Positions 1-8,278 are shown, counted from the first letter of the stretch. The stretch is DNA of 16,241 bases from Fidelibacterota bacterium UBA7301 (GCA_002471845.1 DKQT01000036.1:130315-146555), one strand, 5' to 3'. Notes: generated from the letters alone by a model not told the origin. Numbers and translations are program-made.

Positions 1-1829
1 GTTACGCTCTTTGCAAGGTTGCGCGGTCTGTCAACATCGCATCCTCTCAGAACAGCTAAATGGTAAGCCAACAACTGAAGAGGAATAGATGCCAATAAAG
101 GAAAAATACGTGGATGGGTTGTAGGAACATCAATAATAAAATCAGAAATTTTTTCCAGATCCTTTGTGCGTTTATCCGTAACTGTAATAATTATACCTTT
201 ACGGGCTTTTACTTCTTGAATATTGGAAAATACTTTTTCATAAGTTTGATCATGTGGAGCAAGAAAAACGACCGGCATGCGATCATCAATTAATGCAATT
301 GGCCCATGTTTCATTTCTGCCGCTGGATAACCTTCGGCATGGATGTATGAAATTTCTTTCAATTTTAATGCTCCTTCCAGCGCAACTGGAAAATTTAACC
401 CTCGGCCTAAGTAAAGATAATTATCTGCATGAACAGTTGATTTTGCCACCTTTTTAATCTCATTTGAATTATTTAATACATTTTTTACCTGGTCTTGAAT
501 ATTTAGTAATGCTTTGATGAACTGCTGGCCTACTATACGGGAAATACCATTTTTTCTTCCGAAACAGAGCGCGAATAAATATAAAACGGTCACTTGTGAT
601 GTAAATGCCTTTGTTGAGGCAACGCCAATTTCAGGGCCGGCATGTGTATAAATACCACAATCAGTTTCTCGGGAGATTGAAGACCCTACCACATTACAAA
701 TACCTAAGGTCAATGCGCCATTTTCTTTTGCCTTTCGGATGGCAGCGAGCGTATCGGCGGTTTCACCTGATTGTGATATACCAATAACTACCGTCTTACT
801 ATTAACAATCGGATGACTATATCGAAATTCAGATGCATATTCTACGTGAACAGGAATCCCAGTATATTCTTCCAAAATATATTTGCCCATTAAACCGGCA
901 TGCCAAGACGTCCCGCATGCGGTAATATAAATTCTTTCCGCTTGTTGAATCCGATCTAAATAGTCATTAATACCTCCAAGATGTGCTGTTCCATAATCCA
1001 AACGTATTCTACCCCGCATTGTATCAGTTATTGTATTTACTTGATCGTGAATTTCTTTCAGAGTAAAATGTGGGAATTTCCCTTTTTCAATTTCATTAAA
1101 GGAATATTCAATCTCAGTGGATACTTTATTGGTAATTGTATCACCAGTGATCGACCTAATTTCATGGCCGTTCTCATTGACTATAATCATTTCCCCTTCA
1201 TCTAAATAGATTACATTTCGAGTATGATTAACAATTGGAGAAGCATCGCTGGCCATGAAATACTCATTTTCTCCAAGACCAATTACAAGCGGACTCCCAT
1301 GTATCGCAGCAACTAGTTTTTTAGGTTCATCACTACACATAGTTATAATTCCATAAGTTCCAATCACTTTATTCAGCGCAGTCTGAACTGCCTCCTTAAA
1401 TGAAAGGCCATCATTATAATAGATATCAGAAATCAATTGTACTAGCACTTCTGTGTCAGTATCACTTTTAAACTTTATACCCTTATTAACAAGAACTTTT
1501 TTAATGGCGGAATAATTTTCAATAATTCCATTATGGATCAGGGCAATTTTTCCTGTTTGATCAAAATGAGGGTGGGCATTTTTGTCATTGGGTTCACCAT
1601 GGGTTGCCCAGCGAGTGTGGCCAATTCCGATATCACCTTTTAAAACGGAATCATCTATCTGTTTATCTAATCTTGATACTTTTCCGCTTCGTTTGATAAA
1701 TTGGATACCATCCTGGCCCAAAACAGCAATGCCTGCAGAGTCATACCCCCTGTATTCCAAACGTTTGAGCCCATCCATCAGAATTGGGACTGCATCTTGT
1801 TTACCGTAATAGCCTATTATTCCACACAT
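1..1829 (-). CDS. glmS: Glutamine--fructose-6-phosphate aminotransferase (isomerizing), 3' end cut by the window
   Basis: Makes glucosamine-6-phosphate from fructose-6-phosphate and glutamine, the first committed step towards UDP-GlcNAc for peptidoglycan and LPS; cytosolic. Read on the minus strand from the ATG at 1829, it begins MCGIIGYYGKQDAV, so Cys2 becomes the N-terminal nucleophile of the class II glutaminase after Met removal. HTRWATHG and an HNGIIENY stretch follow in the glutaminase domain. Two SIS sugar-isomerase domains come next (ITACGTSWHAG, then GISQSGETADTL and GVASTKAFTSQ). The C-terminal part has AEGYPAAEMKHGPIALID and ends in the family's DVDRPRNLAKSVT. About 609 residues are visible, and the usual final Val-Glu and stop lie just outside the window. 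No Shine-Dalgarno sequence precedes the start. It is separated from guaA by 146 bp that hold a promoter-like pair and a CRP-like operator, so it is probably transcribed separately. No glmS ribozyme is recognisable upstream. Confidence 0.97.
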   Translation of the reverse strand, partial: MCGIIGYYGKQDAVPILMDGLKRLEYRGYDSAGIAVLGQDGIQFIKRSGKVSRLDKQIDDSVLKGDIGIGHTRWATHGEPNDKNAHPHFDQTGKIALIHNGIIENYSAIKKVLVNKGIKFKSDTDTEVLVQLISDIYYNDGLSFKEAVQTALNKVIGTYGIITMCSDEPKKLVAAIHGSPLVIGLGENEYFMASDASPIVNHTRNVIYLDEGEMIIVNENGHEIRSITGDTITNKVSTEIEYSFNEIEKGKFPHFTLKEIHDQVNTITDTMRGRIRLDYGTAHLGGINDYLDRIQQAERIYITACGTSWHAGLMGKYILEEYTGIPVHVEYASEFRYSHPIVNSKTVVIGISQSGETADTLAAIRKAKENGALTLGICNVVGSSISRETDCGIYTHAGPEIGVASTKAFTSQVTVLYLFALCFGRKNGISRIVGQQFIKALLNIQDQVKNVLNNSNEIKKVAKSTVHADNYLYLGRGLNFPVALEGALKLKEISYIHAEGYPAAEMKHGPIALIDDRMPVVFLAPHDQTYEKVFSNIQEVKARKGIIITVTDKRTKDLEKISDFIIDVPTTHPRIFPLLASIPLQLLAYHLAVLRGCDVDRPRNLAKSV

Positions 1830-1865
1830 ATTATTTGAATTTAACTATTTATTGGGGAGTGAGAG

Positions 1866-1881
1866 TGTGATGTAAATCACC
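1866..1881. promoter_or_regulatory. CRP/FNR-family operator-like inverted repeat upstream of glmS
   Basis: The plus strand reads TGTGATGTAAATCACC: perfect GTGAT/ATCAC arms around a 4-nt centre. It matches the CRP consensus TGTGA-N6-TCACA at 9 of 10 defined bases. It lies 37-52 nt upstream of the glmS ATG. If the promoter pair at 1895-1924 is used, the site falls just downstream of the transcription start, where a bound regulator would be expected to block transcription. The match is seen; CRP binding and repression are inferred. Confidence 0.55.
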
Positions 1882-1894
1882 CTTATTTAGGATA

Positions 1895-1924
1895 TTAATA
1901 TCTTGCATGAATATTACGAGTCAA
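1895..1924 (-). promoter_or_regulatory. Possible sigma70-type promoter for glmS
   Basis: On the minus strand, TTGACT (complement of 1919-1924) is followed after 18 nt by TATTAA (complement of 1895-1900). Transcription would start near 1888, giving a leader of about 60 nt. The -10 box is only a 4/6 match and lies inside the palindrome GATATTAATATC (1891-1902), which could itself be an operator. If this phylum uses a Bacteroidota-type sigma factor, the true boxes could differ. Confidence 0.35.
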
Positions 1925-1926
1925 AT

Positions 1927-1941
1927 AACAACAACAACAAC
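1927..1941. repeat. Short AAC trinucleotide tandem repeat (5 copies)
   Basis: Five perfect copies of AAC (GTT on the transcribed strand) lie just upstream of the possible glmS -35 box. This is a possible slippage site, but it is short and no function is evident. Confidence 0.7.
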
Positions 1942-1949
1942 GCTTTTTT

Positions 1950-1967
1950 AAGGATATTATCATCCTT
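1950..1967. terminator. Weak hairpin downstream of guaA
   Basis: AAGGAT-attatc-ATCCTT forms a 6-bp stem with a 6-nt loop, 9 nt after the guaA stop. On the guaA (minus) strand it is followed by a run of A rather than T, so it is not a classic intrinsic terminator. It may protect the mRNA 3' end or be chance. Confidence 0.25.
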
Positions 1968-1975
1968 TTATTAAA

Positions 1976-3538
1976 TTATTCCCATTCAATTGTCCCCGGG
2001 GGTTTGGATGTGATGTCATATACTACCCGGTTGATTCCTTTTACAGAATTCACAATTCGATTTGAGATCTTGGTCAGTGTATCCGCCGGCATGCGAAACC
2101 AATCGGCTGTCATCCCATCCGTACTGGTCACGGCGCGAATGCCTAATAAGTTCTCATAAGTTCTTTGATCACCCATTACGCCTACAGTTTGCACCGGGAT
2201 TAATACAGCAAATGCCTGCCAAATATCATTATACAGGCCATCTTCATGAAGTATATCCATATAGATCTGATCTGCTTCTTGTAAAATGGAAATACGTTCT
2301 CTGGTAATATCCCCAATGATGCGGACGGCAAGTCCAGGGCCTGGAAAAGGATGGCGCTCAATCAAGGATTCAGGGAGACTCAATTCCCGGCCTACATTTC
2401 TAACTTCATCCTTAAATAATTCCCGAAGTGGTTCAACCAGTTCAAACCGCATATCCTCCGGAAGTCCTCCCACATTATGATGACTTTTGATCACATGAGC
2501 TGATTTACTTTTACTCACACCACTTTCAATCACATCAGGATAAAGTGTTCCCTGGGCTAAAAAATCTATATCACCCATCTCCCCGGCAATACCATCGAAT
2601 GAATAAATAAATTGATTTCCGATGATTTTCCGTTTTTTCTCAGGGTCGTTGACATGGGCCAGTTTGGAAAGGAAAATCTCCGATTCATCGAAACAATGGA
2701 TATTGACCCCGAGTCCATTTTTAAGGGCATTTACGCAATTTTTCGCTTCATTTTTTCGCATTAAACCATGATCGATCAAAACGGCAGTAGTTTGTTCTCC
2801 AATGGCTTTATGCATCAAGGCCGCCACCACAGTTGAATCCACACCACCACTGACCCCCACCAGGACTTTCCCGTCACGCACCTGTTCCCTGATCAATGTC
2901 ACTTGTTCTTCTATAAAATTTCCGGCGGTCCATGTCGGATCACATTTGGTAATATTAAATAAGAAATTCTTGAGAAATAGATCGCCCTCATTCGTATGCA
3001 CCACTTCCGGGTGAAATTGGGTCGCCACTCTTGTGTGGTCTGAATTGGCCATAGCTGCAATTACGCCATTAGAAGAATGAGCCAGTGTTTGCCAACCTTC
3101 CGGCAATTGGGTCACACGATCCATATGGCTCATCCATACTTGAGAGCTATTGGAGGCCTTATTGAAAAGGCCATCATGGATATCTATTTCAATTTCAGCG
3201 AATCCATACTCCCCATGCCCAGTAGATTCAACTGAACCGCCATGATGGTGCGCTAATAATTGTAGTCCGTAACATATGCCCATAATGGGAATGTCCAGGT
3301 CAAATACTTTGGAATCATAATTGGGGGCCAAATCTTCGAATACGCTGCTGGGCCCGCCTGAAAGGATCACCGCTTTGGGGTTCCTTTTCATTATCTTATC
3401 GGCGGTCGTTTCAGGGGAAAGGATTTCAGAGAATACGTGCTGTTCCCGAATGCGACGGGCGATCAACTGGGTGTACTGGGAACCAAAATCGAGGATGACA
3501 ACACCCCCCGTATGAAGTTGACTCAACCGATCTCCCAT
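1976..3538 (-). CDS. guaA: GMP synthase (glutamine-hydrolysing)
   Basis: Converts XMP to GMP using ATP and glutamine, the last step of guanine nucleotide synthesis; cytosolic dimer. The 520 aa match the family length. The N-terminal class I glutaminase domain (about residues 12-195) carries the triad: Cys89 in GICYGLQLL, and His176 and Glu178 in FHPEV. The ATP-pyrophosphatase domain follows with the PP-loop SGGVDS at 230-235. The C-terminal dimerisation and XMP-binding domain has HPFPGPGLAVR and ends PPGTIEWE, the usual terminus. The ATG used overlaps the end of surE by 16 nt. A TTG four codons downstream would give the 4-nt overlap seen elsewhere here, but ATG is preferred. It is the last gene of the seven-gene run. 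Confidence 0.98.
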   Translation of the reverse strand: MGDRLSQLHTGGVVILDFGSQYTQLIARRIREQHVFSEILSPETTADKIMKRNPKAVILSGGPSSVFEDLAPNYDSKVFDLDIPIMGICYGLQLLAHHHGGSVESTGHGEYGFAEIEIDIHDGLFNKASNSSQVWMSHMDRVTQLPEGWQTLAHSSNGVIAAMANSDHTRVATQFHPEVVHTNEGDLFLKNFLFNITKCDPTWTAGNFIEEQVTLIREQVRDGKVLVGVSGGVDSTVVAALMHKAIGEQTTAVLIDHGLMRKNEAKNCVNALKNGLGVNIHCFDESEIFLSKLAHVNDPEKKRKIIGNQFIYSFDGIAGEMGDIDFLAQGTLYPDVIESGVSKSKSAHVIKSHHNVGGLPEDMRFELVEPLRELFKDEVRNVGRELSLPESLIERHPFPGPGLAVRIIGDITRERISILQEADQIYMDILHEDGLYNDIWQAFAVLIPVQTVGVMGDQRTYENLLGIRAVTSTDGMTADWFRMPADTLTKISNRIVNSVKGINRVVYDITSKPPGTIEWE

Positions 3539-4287
3539 TCTGCTAATTCGGCCATATAATCCAAATTCGTCATTTGTAATTGTAATGGCGTAATACTGAC
3601 ATACCCTTCTTTCAACGCCACACCATCACTTTTAATATCCTTATCCGGATTTTTAATTTTACCGGTCATCCAATAGTACAATCTGCCGCGGGGGTCTTCC
3701 CTCTTTTCAAAACTGTCCTTAAAATATATGGATCCCTGGTGGGTCACTTTATATCCTTTGAATTCTGATTCAGGAATATTGGGGACATTCACATTCAATA
3801 GCGTGCCGTTTGGGAGATTGTTATCTAATACGGTTTGAACTACTTTTTGCGCTACAATTTTCGCCCCGGACCACTCACCCCCTTTGAGTGAATTCAAACT
3901 GATGGCAATAGATGGAATGCCTAAAAAAGTACCTTCAGTTGCAGCTGATATCGTTCCTGAATACAACAGGCTCTGGCCGATATTTGCACCGACATTTATG
4001 CCTGAAATGATAATGTCCGGTTTTTTATCCATAATGGCTTTCACCGCAATCTTCACAGAATCGGCCGGGGTGCCATTCACGGCATATCCCTGAAAACCGC
4101 CAGACCTTTTCACTTTTTCAATCCGGATTGGATCCGAAAGTGTAATAGCATGGCCGACTGCACTTTTTTCTGTATTGGGCGCTACAACAGTCGTATCGCC
4201 TATTTCTGACATGGCCTCCCACAAAGCGTAAATACCGCCGGAAAAAATGCCATCATCATTGGCAATTAAAACTGAAGGCCGGCTCAT
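3523..4287 (-). CDS. surE: 5'/3'-nucleotidase SurE
   Basis: A metal-dependent phosphatase that removes phosphate from nucleoside 5'- and 3'-monophosphates, linked to stationary-phase survival; cytosolic. The 254 aa are typical. The metal-binding set of the family is present: Asp11-Asp12 in ANDDGI, Ser42 in NTEKSAVGH and Asn98 in SGINVGANIG. The YSGTISAATEG segment is also characteristic. It starts at an ATG that overlaps the accD stop (ATGA) and runs 16 nt into guaA, so all three are translationally coupled. Confidence 0.96.
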   Translation of the reverse strand: MSRPSVLIANDDGIFSGGIYALWEAMSEIGDTTVVAPNTEKSAVGHAITLSDPIRIEKVKRSGGFQGYAVNGTPADSVKIAVKAIMDKKPDIIISGINVGANIGQSLLYSGTISAATEGTFLGIPSIAISLNSLKGGEWSGAKIVAQKVVQTVLDNNLPNGTLLNVNVPNIPESEFKGYKVTHQGSIYFKDSFEKREDPRGRLYYWMTGKIKNPDKDIKSDGVALKEGYVSITPLQLQMTNLDYMAELAEWEIG

Positions 4288-5123
4288 GGACTGAGCATCC
4301 TGATTATATTGGATAAAATTTCTTTCATGTTCTCCCGGGGAACGATATGGTCAACAAAGCCTTTATTCTGCAGAAACTCAGCTCGCTGAAATCCTTCCGG
4401 TAAATCCTCTCCAATGGTCTGCTTGATTACCCTTGGACCTGCAAATCCGATGAGGGCTCCCGGTTCAGCCAAGATTATATCGCCAAGCATACCGAAGCTA
4501 GCTGTCACACCCCCTGTTGTCGGATCTGTAAGTACGGGAATATATAAGCCGCCTTCTTCCTGGAAACGGGCCAGCTTTGAACTGGTCTTGGCCAACTGCA
4601 TAAGAGAAAGAGCGGATTCCTGCATCCTTGCCCCACCGGAAGCACAAACGAGGATAAAGGGCATTTTATTTTCACGGGCCAAATCTGTGGACCGGGAGAT
4701 CAATTCGCCTACCACGGATCCCATGCTGCCGCCTATGAAACCAAAATTCATCACTCCGAGGATTATGCCTTGACCATTGATCTTTCCGGAATAACAGTTA
4801 ACAGCATCATTCTGTTTGGTCTTAGACATAGCTGTTTCTAGCTGGTCGGTATATTTTTTCCCCGCCTTGAATTTGAGGGGATCGGCTGACTTTACCGTTG
4901 AGAATAATTCTTTTATACTCCCTTTATCCAACAGGAGATCACGATAAACAGTTGGAGACACTCGAAAGTGATGGCCGCAATGGCGGCACACAGAATAATT
5001 CTTATCTAATTCCGGTTTATACTGGATTTCTGTGCAGGAAGGACACTTGATCCATAGCCCGCTGGGAATGTCTTTTTTCTCCAGTTCAGCAATATTTTTT
5101 TCTTTACGACGAAACCAAGTCAT
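4284..5123 (-). CDS. accD: Acetyl-CoA carboxylase carboxyltransferase subunit beta
   Basis: With AccA (not in this window), it moves the carboxyl group from carboxybiotin to acetyl-CoA, giving malonyl-CoA for fatty-acid synthesis. The 279 aa fit the family. The N-terminal four-cysteine zinc ribbon is intact (Cys27, Cys30, Cys46, Cys49 in CPSC and CRHC). The crotonase-like carboxyltransferase core follows, with FGFIGGSMGSVVGE, the acyl-CoA-binding CASGGARMQE, DPTTGGVTASF and GFAGPRVIKQTIGE. It starts 10 nt after the upstream acetyltransferase gene and its stop overlaps the surE start. Confidence 0.97.
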   Translation of the reverse strand: MTWFRRKEKNIAELEKKDIPSGLWIKCPSCTEIQYKPELDKNYSVCRHCGHHFRVSPTVYRDLLLDKGSIKELFSTVKSADPLKFKAGKKYTDQLETAMSKTKQNDAVNCYSGKINGQGIILGVMNFGFIGGSMGSVVGELISRSTDLARENKMPFILVCASGGARMQESALSLMQLAKTSSKLARFQEEGGLYIPVLTDPTTGGVTASFGMLGDIILAEPGALIGFAGPRVIKQTIGEDLPEGFQRAEFLQNKGFVDHIVPRENMKEILSNIIRMLSP

Positions 5124-5133
5124 GTGTATTCAT

Positions 5134-5556
5134 TTATTTAACCATTACAATGGCATCTTCACCATCGGAATAATAACTTTCCCGAATATCAATTTCTTCA
5201 AAACCGAAATGGAGATACAAATTTATAGCGGGGAAATTAGACCGTTTCACTTCTAAAAACACGTCAACATATTTGAGATAATCGTTTAATATTTCCCCTA
5301 AAAACTGTTTTCCATAGTCCTGATGCTGATAGGCAATATCCAATGCTATATTTAAAATATGAGCTTCATTTTCAACCAAATGGGCAAAAAAATACCCTAT
5401 CAATTTTCCATCAAGTTCTGCTACAAGATTTAGAGAATTCTCCTTCCGGATTAATTCCTGACGAATGGATTTTTTTGACCATGAATCATTGAATATCCGC
5501 TTTTCCATTTTGGAAATATTTTCCAAGTCCTGAAGTATGGCTTTTCGGATATTCAT
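5134..5556 (-). CDS. rimI: RimI-like GNAT N-acetyltransferase
   Basis: A 140-aa single-domain GNAT protein. RimI proteins acetylate protein N-termini, classically ribosomal protein S18, using acetyl-CoA. The N-terminus IRKAILQDLENISKMEK and the C-terminal block (LEVKRSNFPAINLYLHFGF, then RESYYSDGEDAIVM) match RimI closely. The acetyl-CoA pyrophosphate loop is slightly off consensus: QDYGKQ where QxxGxG/A is usual, so the last small residue is Gln. Position right after tsaB supports RimI, since the two are neighbours in many bacteria. The start overlaps the tsaB stop by 4 nt. The substrate is not provable from sequence. Confidence 0.85.
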   Translation of the reverse strand: MNIRKAILQDLENISKMEKRIFNDSWSKKSIRQELIRKENSLNLVAELDGKLIGYFFAHLVENEAHILNIALDIAYQHQDYGKQFLGEILNDYLKYVDVFLEVKRSNFPAINLYLHFGFEEIDIRESYYSDGEDAIVMVK

Positions 5557-6173
5557 TTTTTATGTCCCAATTCAAAAGGGGATATGTAGTTGGGTACCAG
5601 ATCATAAGCATTGTCCTGCACCCAATCATCAAAATGTTTCTCGGCCAAAATCCCCGTCATTTCCGCTGAAGGGGGTACGGATTGAAATGCTTCATTCGTT
5701 AGCAGTTTCTCACATCCATAATGGATTGCAGCGCTGTTAGGTTCAACTGAATCCCAAGTACTCGCCTTCTCTGGCGTTGTTGGTTTTAATCCACTGAATT
5801 TTTGAAAATATACAATGTCCCGATGGGAGTATAAGAGTACGGTGAAATTATCCGAAGGCGCCTTTCCGCTGGATGCCATGATTTGCAAGGTTGGTACCGG
5901 AATAATCGGCAAATCTTTAGCAAATGCTAATCCTTTAGCAAACCCCAATCCCACTCGCAGCCCAGTGAAGGAGCCGGGACCGATGGAAATGGCAACCCCA
6001 TCCAGTTGGATATCATCAAGATTGGTTTGGTCTTTCACCGTTTCATAAAAAAGGGGAAGCTGTTCAGCATGTTTGCGGGGAATTTGTTCTTCGATTTTAC
6101 AGCTGCAAATCCCATCCTGGACCAAGGCAACACCACACCAATCGGTAGATGTTTCAATCGCTAAAACATTCAT
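5553..6173 (-). CDS. tsaB: tRNA threonylcarbamoyladenosine (t6A) synthesis protein TsaB
   Basis: The pseudo-enzyme partner that, with TsaD and TsaE, places threonylcarbamoyl on A37 of ANN-decoding tRNAs; cytosolic. The 206 aa include the ASKHA-fold start (VLAIETSTDWCGVAL), the RKHAEQLP segment and the hallmark ISIGPGSFTGLRVGLGFAKG. It is shorter than TsaD and lacks its metal-binding histidine motif, which separates the two. It overlaps tsaE by 4 nt (ATGA) and rimI by 4 nt. TsaD and TsaC are not in the window. Confidence 0.95.
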   Translation of the reverse strand: MNVLAIETSTDWCGVALVQDGICSCKIEEQIPRKHAEQLPLFYETVKDQTNLDDIQLDGVAISIGPGSFTGLRVGLGFAKGLAFAKDLPIIPVPTLQIMASSGKAPSDNFTVLLYSHRDIVYFQKFSGLKPTTPEKASTWDSVEPNSAAIHYGCEKLLTNEAFQSVPPSAEMTGILAEKHFDDWVQDNAYDLVPNYISPFELGHKK

Positions 6174-6604
6174 AATTCAATTCCGGTGATTTGAATTGTC
6201 CTTGATTCAGGTTTGTTTTCCATGCGTTTAAAATGGATAAAAATCCAATCGTCGGACCAATAGGGTTCGATCCGTTCCGCCCATTCTATCAAGGTGATCC
6301 CATCCGCGGGATTTAGAAAATATTCCCCACCGATATTTAAGAAATCCGATGGTGTATCCAGCCTGTAACAATCAATATGGTATAGGATGGACTGGTCTCC
6401 CTCGTATTCACTCACCAGTTTGAATGTGGGAGAGATCACGTGATCGTCAATGCCCAAGCCTCTTGCAAATCCCTGGGTGAATGTTGTTTTCCCTGTTCCA
6501 AGATTGCCAATTAATCCAATGATTCTTCCCCCATCAAATTGCTTGGCTAAATCCCCGGCGAATTCCTGTGTTTCTGCCGGTGAATTAAAAATATATTCCT
6601 TCAT
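6170..6604 (-). CDS. tsaE: t6A synthesis ATPase TsaE
   Basis: The small P-loop ATPase that resets the TsaB-TsaD complex during t6A formation. The 144 aa are the normal length. Walker A is GNLGTGKTT (33-41). The family's YHIDCYRLD and LIEWAERIE motifs are both present. The ATG overlaps the porX stop (ATGA). The porX-tsaE pair is also adjacent in many Bacteroidota, which supports both assignments. Confidence 0.96.
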   Translation of the reverse strand: MKEYIFNSPAETQEFAGDLAKQFDGGRIIGLIGNLGTGKTTFTQGFARGLGIDDHVISPTFKLVSEYEGDQSILYHIDCYRLDTPSDFLNIGGEYFLNPADGITLIEWAERIEPYWSDDWIFIHFKRMENKPESRTIQITGIEL

Positions 6605-8157
6605 TTAGGATCCATAACAAATACAGGTACCATCATTTCTTCCATGGAAATTCCCCCATGCTGAAAACTCCCCTTTAACCTGTTCTTATATTTATTTTGT
6701 TCGTTGGGGTATAGAAAATAATAGTCGCCTTTTGCCAATAAATAATTGTTCTGATGACCAAGGGGGGGCAATCGATAGGAATTTAAATCCCGAATATCGA
6801 CGGCGCTTTTCTCATTCGCCTTGATATTTCGTCCGTGCTTGTATCTAACTCCAGAGGATGAATCTTTATCGGCTGCAACCATTGCGCCGCGGTTGACCAT
6901 TATGCTTCCATGGTCACTGGTCATAACGACTTTAAAACCGACAGATCCCAATTCAGATAAAACAATTCTGATCCAGGAATTCTCATACCACACTTTTACG
7001 GCTTGTCGATAACCCGATTCGTCCGGGACCATTTCTTTCAATACATCCGATTCTGACCGACGGTGGGCCAGCTGATCCACAAAATTCACTACAATCGCCA
7101 ATAGGTCAAAATTGAGAAATTGACTCACTTTTGACTGGAACTTCTGCCCTTCGTCCACCATCCATATTTTATGATAATGGAGTGATTTCTCACCCAATCC
7201 AGATCGCTTTAACTGGTCACTAAGGAATTGATTTTCCATGTGGTTTAAACTGCCTTTGTCCGATACCATTACGTCTAACTGACTTGGATATTTTTTGCAA
7301 AATTCATCAGGGTATAATCCAGAGAATATTGCATTCCGGCTGAAGGGTGTGGCTGATGGCAATATTGATATGGACGGATTGATATTAATCGAAAAATCTT
7401 CTGCCAAAAGCGGGTAAAGTGCCATGAATTGATCCAACCGCATGGCATCCATCACCAGGAAGCAGACTTTTTCATCCCTTTCCAAGAAAGGCTTTACGGA
7501 GGTTTTGAAAATATCATTAGAAAGAATGGGACGTTTCTCATTCGCTAACCAACTCAAGTAATTATTTTCAATAAAACCGGTGAATTTTCGATTACAAGAT
7601 TGAATTTGCTCGACTAAGATTTGGTGGAGGTTTGCCTCCTTTTGTTCTTCAAAATCCAACTGCCATTTTACCAGACGATTGTAAATCTTCCACCAATTCT
7701 CAAATGAATCAGCATCTTCCATATTTAATTCTATTTTTTGGAATTCCTGCAAATATCCGCTGATCGTTTTTTCACTGCGAATTTTTGAATCTTCCAGCAC
7801 TTGTTTGCAGGCCATAAAGATTTGGTTGGGGTTTACCGGTTTGATTAAAAAATGGGCGATTTTTTCAGAGATGGCTTCATCCATGAGCCATTCTTCTTCA
7901 CTTTTGGTAATCATGATTACAGGCAAAGCTGGATTGATTTCCTTAATCTCCCTGAGTGTTTCCATTCCATCCAATCCCGGCATGAATTGGTCTAAAAGAA
8001 CGAGGTTGAATACTTCTTCTCGTACCCAAGAAATCCCATCTCTCCCATTGGAACAGGTGGATATAGCGTACCCTTTTTCTTCCAGGAAAAGGATATGGGG
8101 CTTAAGGTGGTCGATCTCGTCGTCGACCCAAAGGATTTTACCGCGGGTTTTTTCCAT
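6601..8157 (-). CDS. porX: PorX-type response regulator with PglZ phosphodiesterase-like domain
   Basis: A cytosolic two-domain regulator; in Porphyromonas it is the response regulator that controls type IX secretion genes. The 518 aa are the length of known PorX. The receiver domain (about 5-122) is complete: Asp12-Asp13, phospho-acceptor Asp56 in LLDQFMPG, Thr84 and Lys106 in LIKPVNPNQ. A helical linker (about 125-225) leads to a PglZ domain of the alkaline-phosphatase superfamily. Its putative metal and active-site residues are kept: Asp237 and Asp242 in VMDAMRLDQ, Thr270 in SATPFSR, Asp361 and His365 in NFVDQLAH, Asp415-His416 in TSDHGS and His441 in YKHGRN. Both halves therefore look active. 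There is no DNA-binding output domain. It is the first gene of the downstream cluster, 121 bp after the cyclase gene. No PorY kinase or T9SS structural gene is in the window. Confidence 0.93.
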   Translation of the reverse strand: MEKTRGKILWVDDEIDHLKPHILFLEEKGYAISTCSNGRDGISWVREEVFNLVLLDQFMPGLDGMETLREIKEINPALPVIMITKSEEEWLMDEAISEKIAHFLIKPVNPNQIFMACKQVLEDSKIRSEKTISGYLQEFQKIELNMEDADSFENWWKIYNRLVKWQLDFEEQKEANLHQILVEQIQSCNRKFTGFIENNYLSWLANEKRPILSNDIFKTSVKPFLERDEKVCFLVMDAMRLDQFMALYPLLAEDFSININPSISILPSATPFSRNAIFSGLYPDEFCKKYPSQLDVMVSDKGSLNHMENQFLSDQLKRSGLGEKSLHYHKIWMVDEGQKFQSKVSQFLNFDLLAIVVNFVDQLAHRRSESDVLKEMVPDESGYRQAVKVWYENSWIRIVLSELGSVGFKVVMTSDHGSIMVNRGAMVAADKDSSSGVRYKHGRNIKANEKSAVDIRDLNSYRLPPLGHQNNYLLAKGDYYFLYPNEQNKYKNRLKGSFQHGGISMEEMMVPVFVMDPK

Positions 8158-8204
8158 ATTAAATAGACTTTAAAATTACGGAATCTTATAAGGGAGACAG
8201 ATAG

Positions 8205-8221
8205 AAAAATCAGGTGATTTT
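8205..8221 (-). terminator. AT-rich hairpin between cyclase gene and porX
   Basis: On the minus strand AAAATC-ACCT-GATTTT forms a 6-bp stem, followed directly by TTCTATCTG. The short U stretch makes it a weak intrinsic-terminator candidate for the cyclase operon. It lies about 48 nt before the porX start, so it could also act as a leader element of porX. Confidence 0.3.
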
Positions 8222-8231
8222 GTTATGTCGA

Positions 8232-8251
8232 TTTGAAGGGATTCCTTCAAA
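8232..8251. repeat. Perfect 8-bp inverted repeat downstream of the cyclase gene
   Basis: TTTGAAGG-gatt-CCTTCAAA is a perfect 8-bp stem with a 4-nt loop, starting 28 nt beyond the cyclase stop. No T run follows on either strand, so it is better read as an mRNA-stabilising hairpin or a protein-binding palindrome than as a terminator. With the hairpin at 8205-8221 it fills most of the 121-bp gap before porX. Confidence 0.5.
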
Positions 8252-8278
8252 CTATACTATTATTAATTCAATCAGGTA

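Noticed and set aside
596..607. TGTGATGTAAAT, the same 12-mer as the left part of the CRP-like site before glmS
   Set aside because: It lies inside the glmS coding sequence, lacks the second arm (TGCC instead of TCAC), and a shared 12-mer is expected by chance in a window this size.
981..1205. Plus-strand open frames inside glmS, and many similar ones across the window
   Set aside because: They lie antisense to strongly conserved genes, have no family resemblance and no ribosome-binding context; they are shadow frames.
1830..1975. A glmS ribozyme or riboswitch in the leader
   Set aside because: The region is only 146 bp, AT-rich, and contains none of the conserved glmS ribozyme core that I could recognise.
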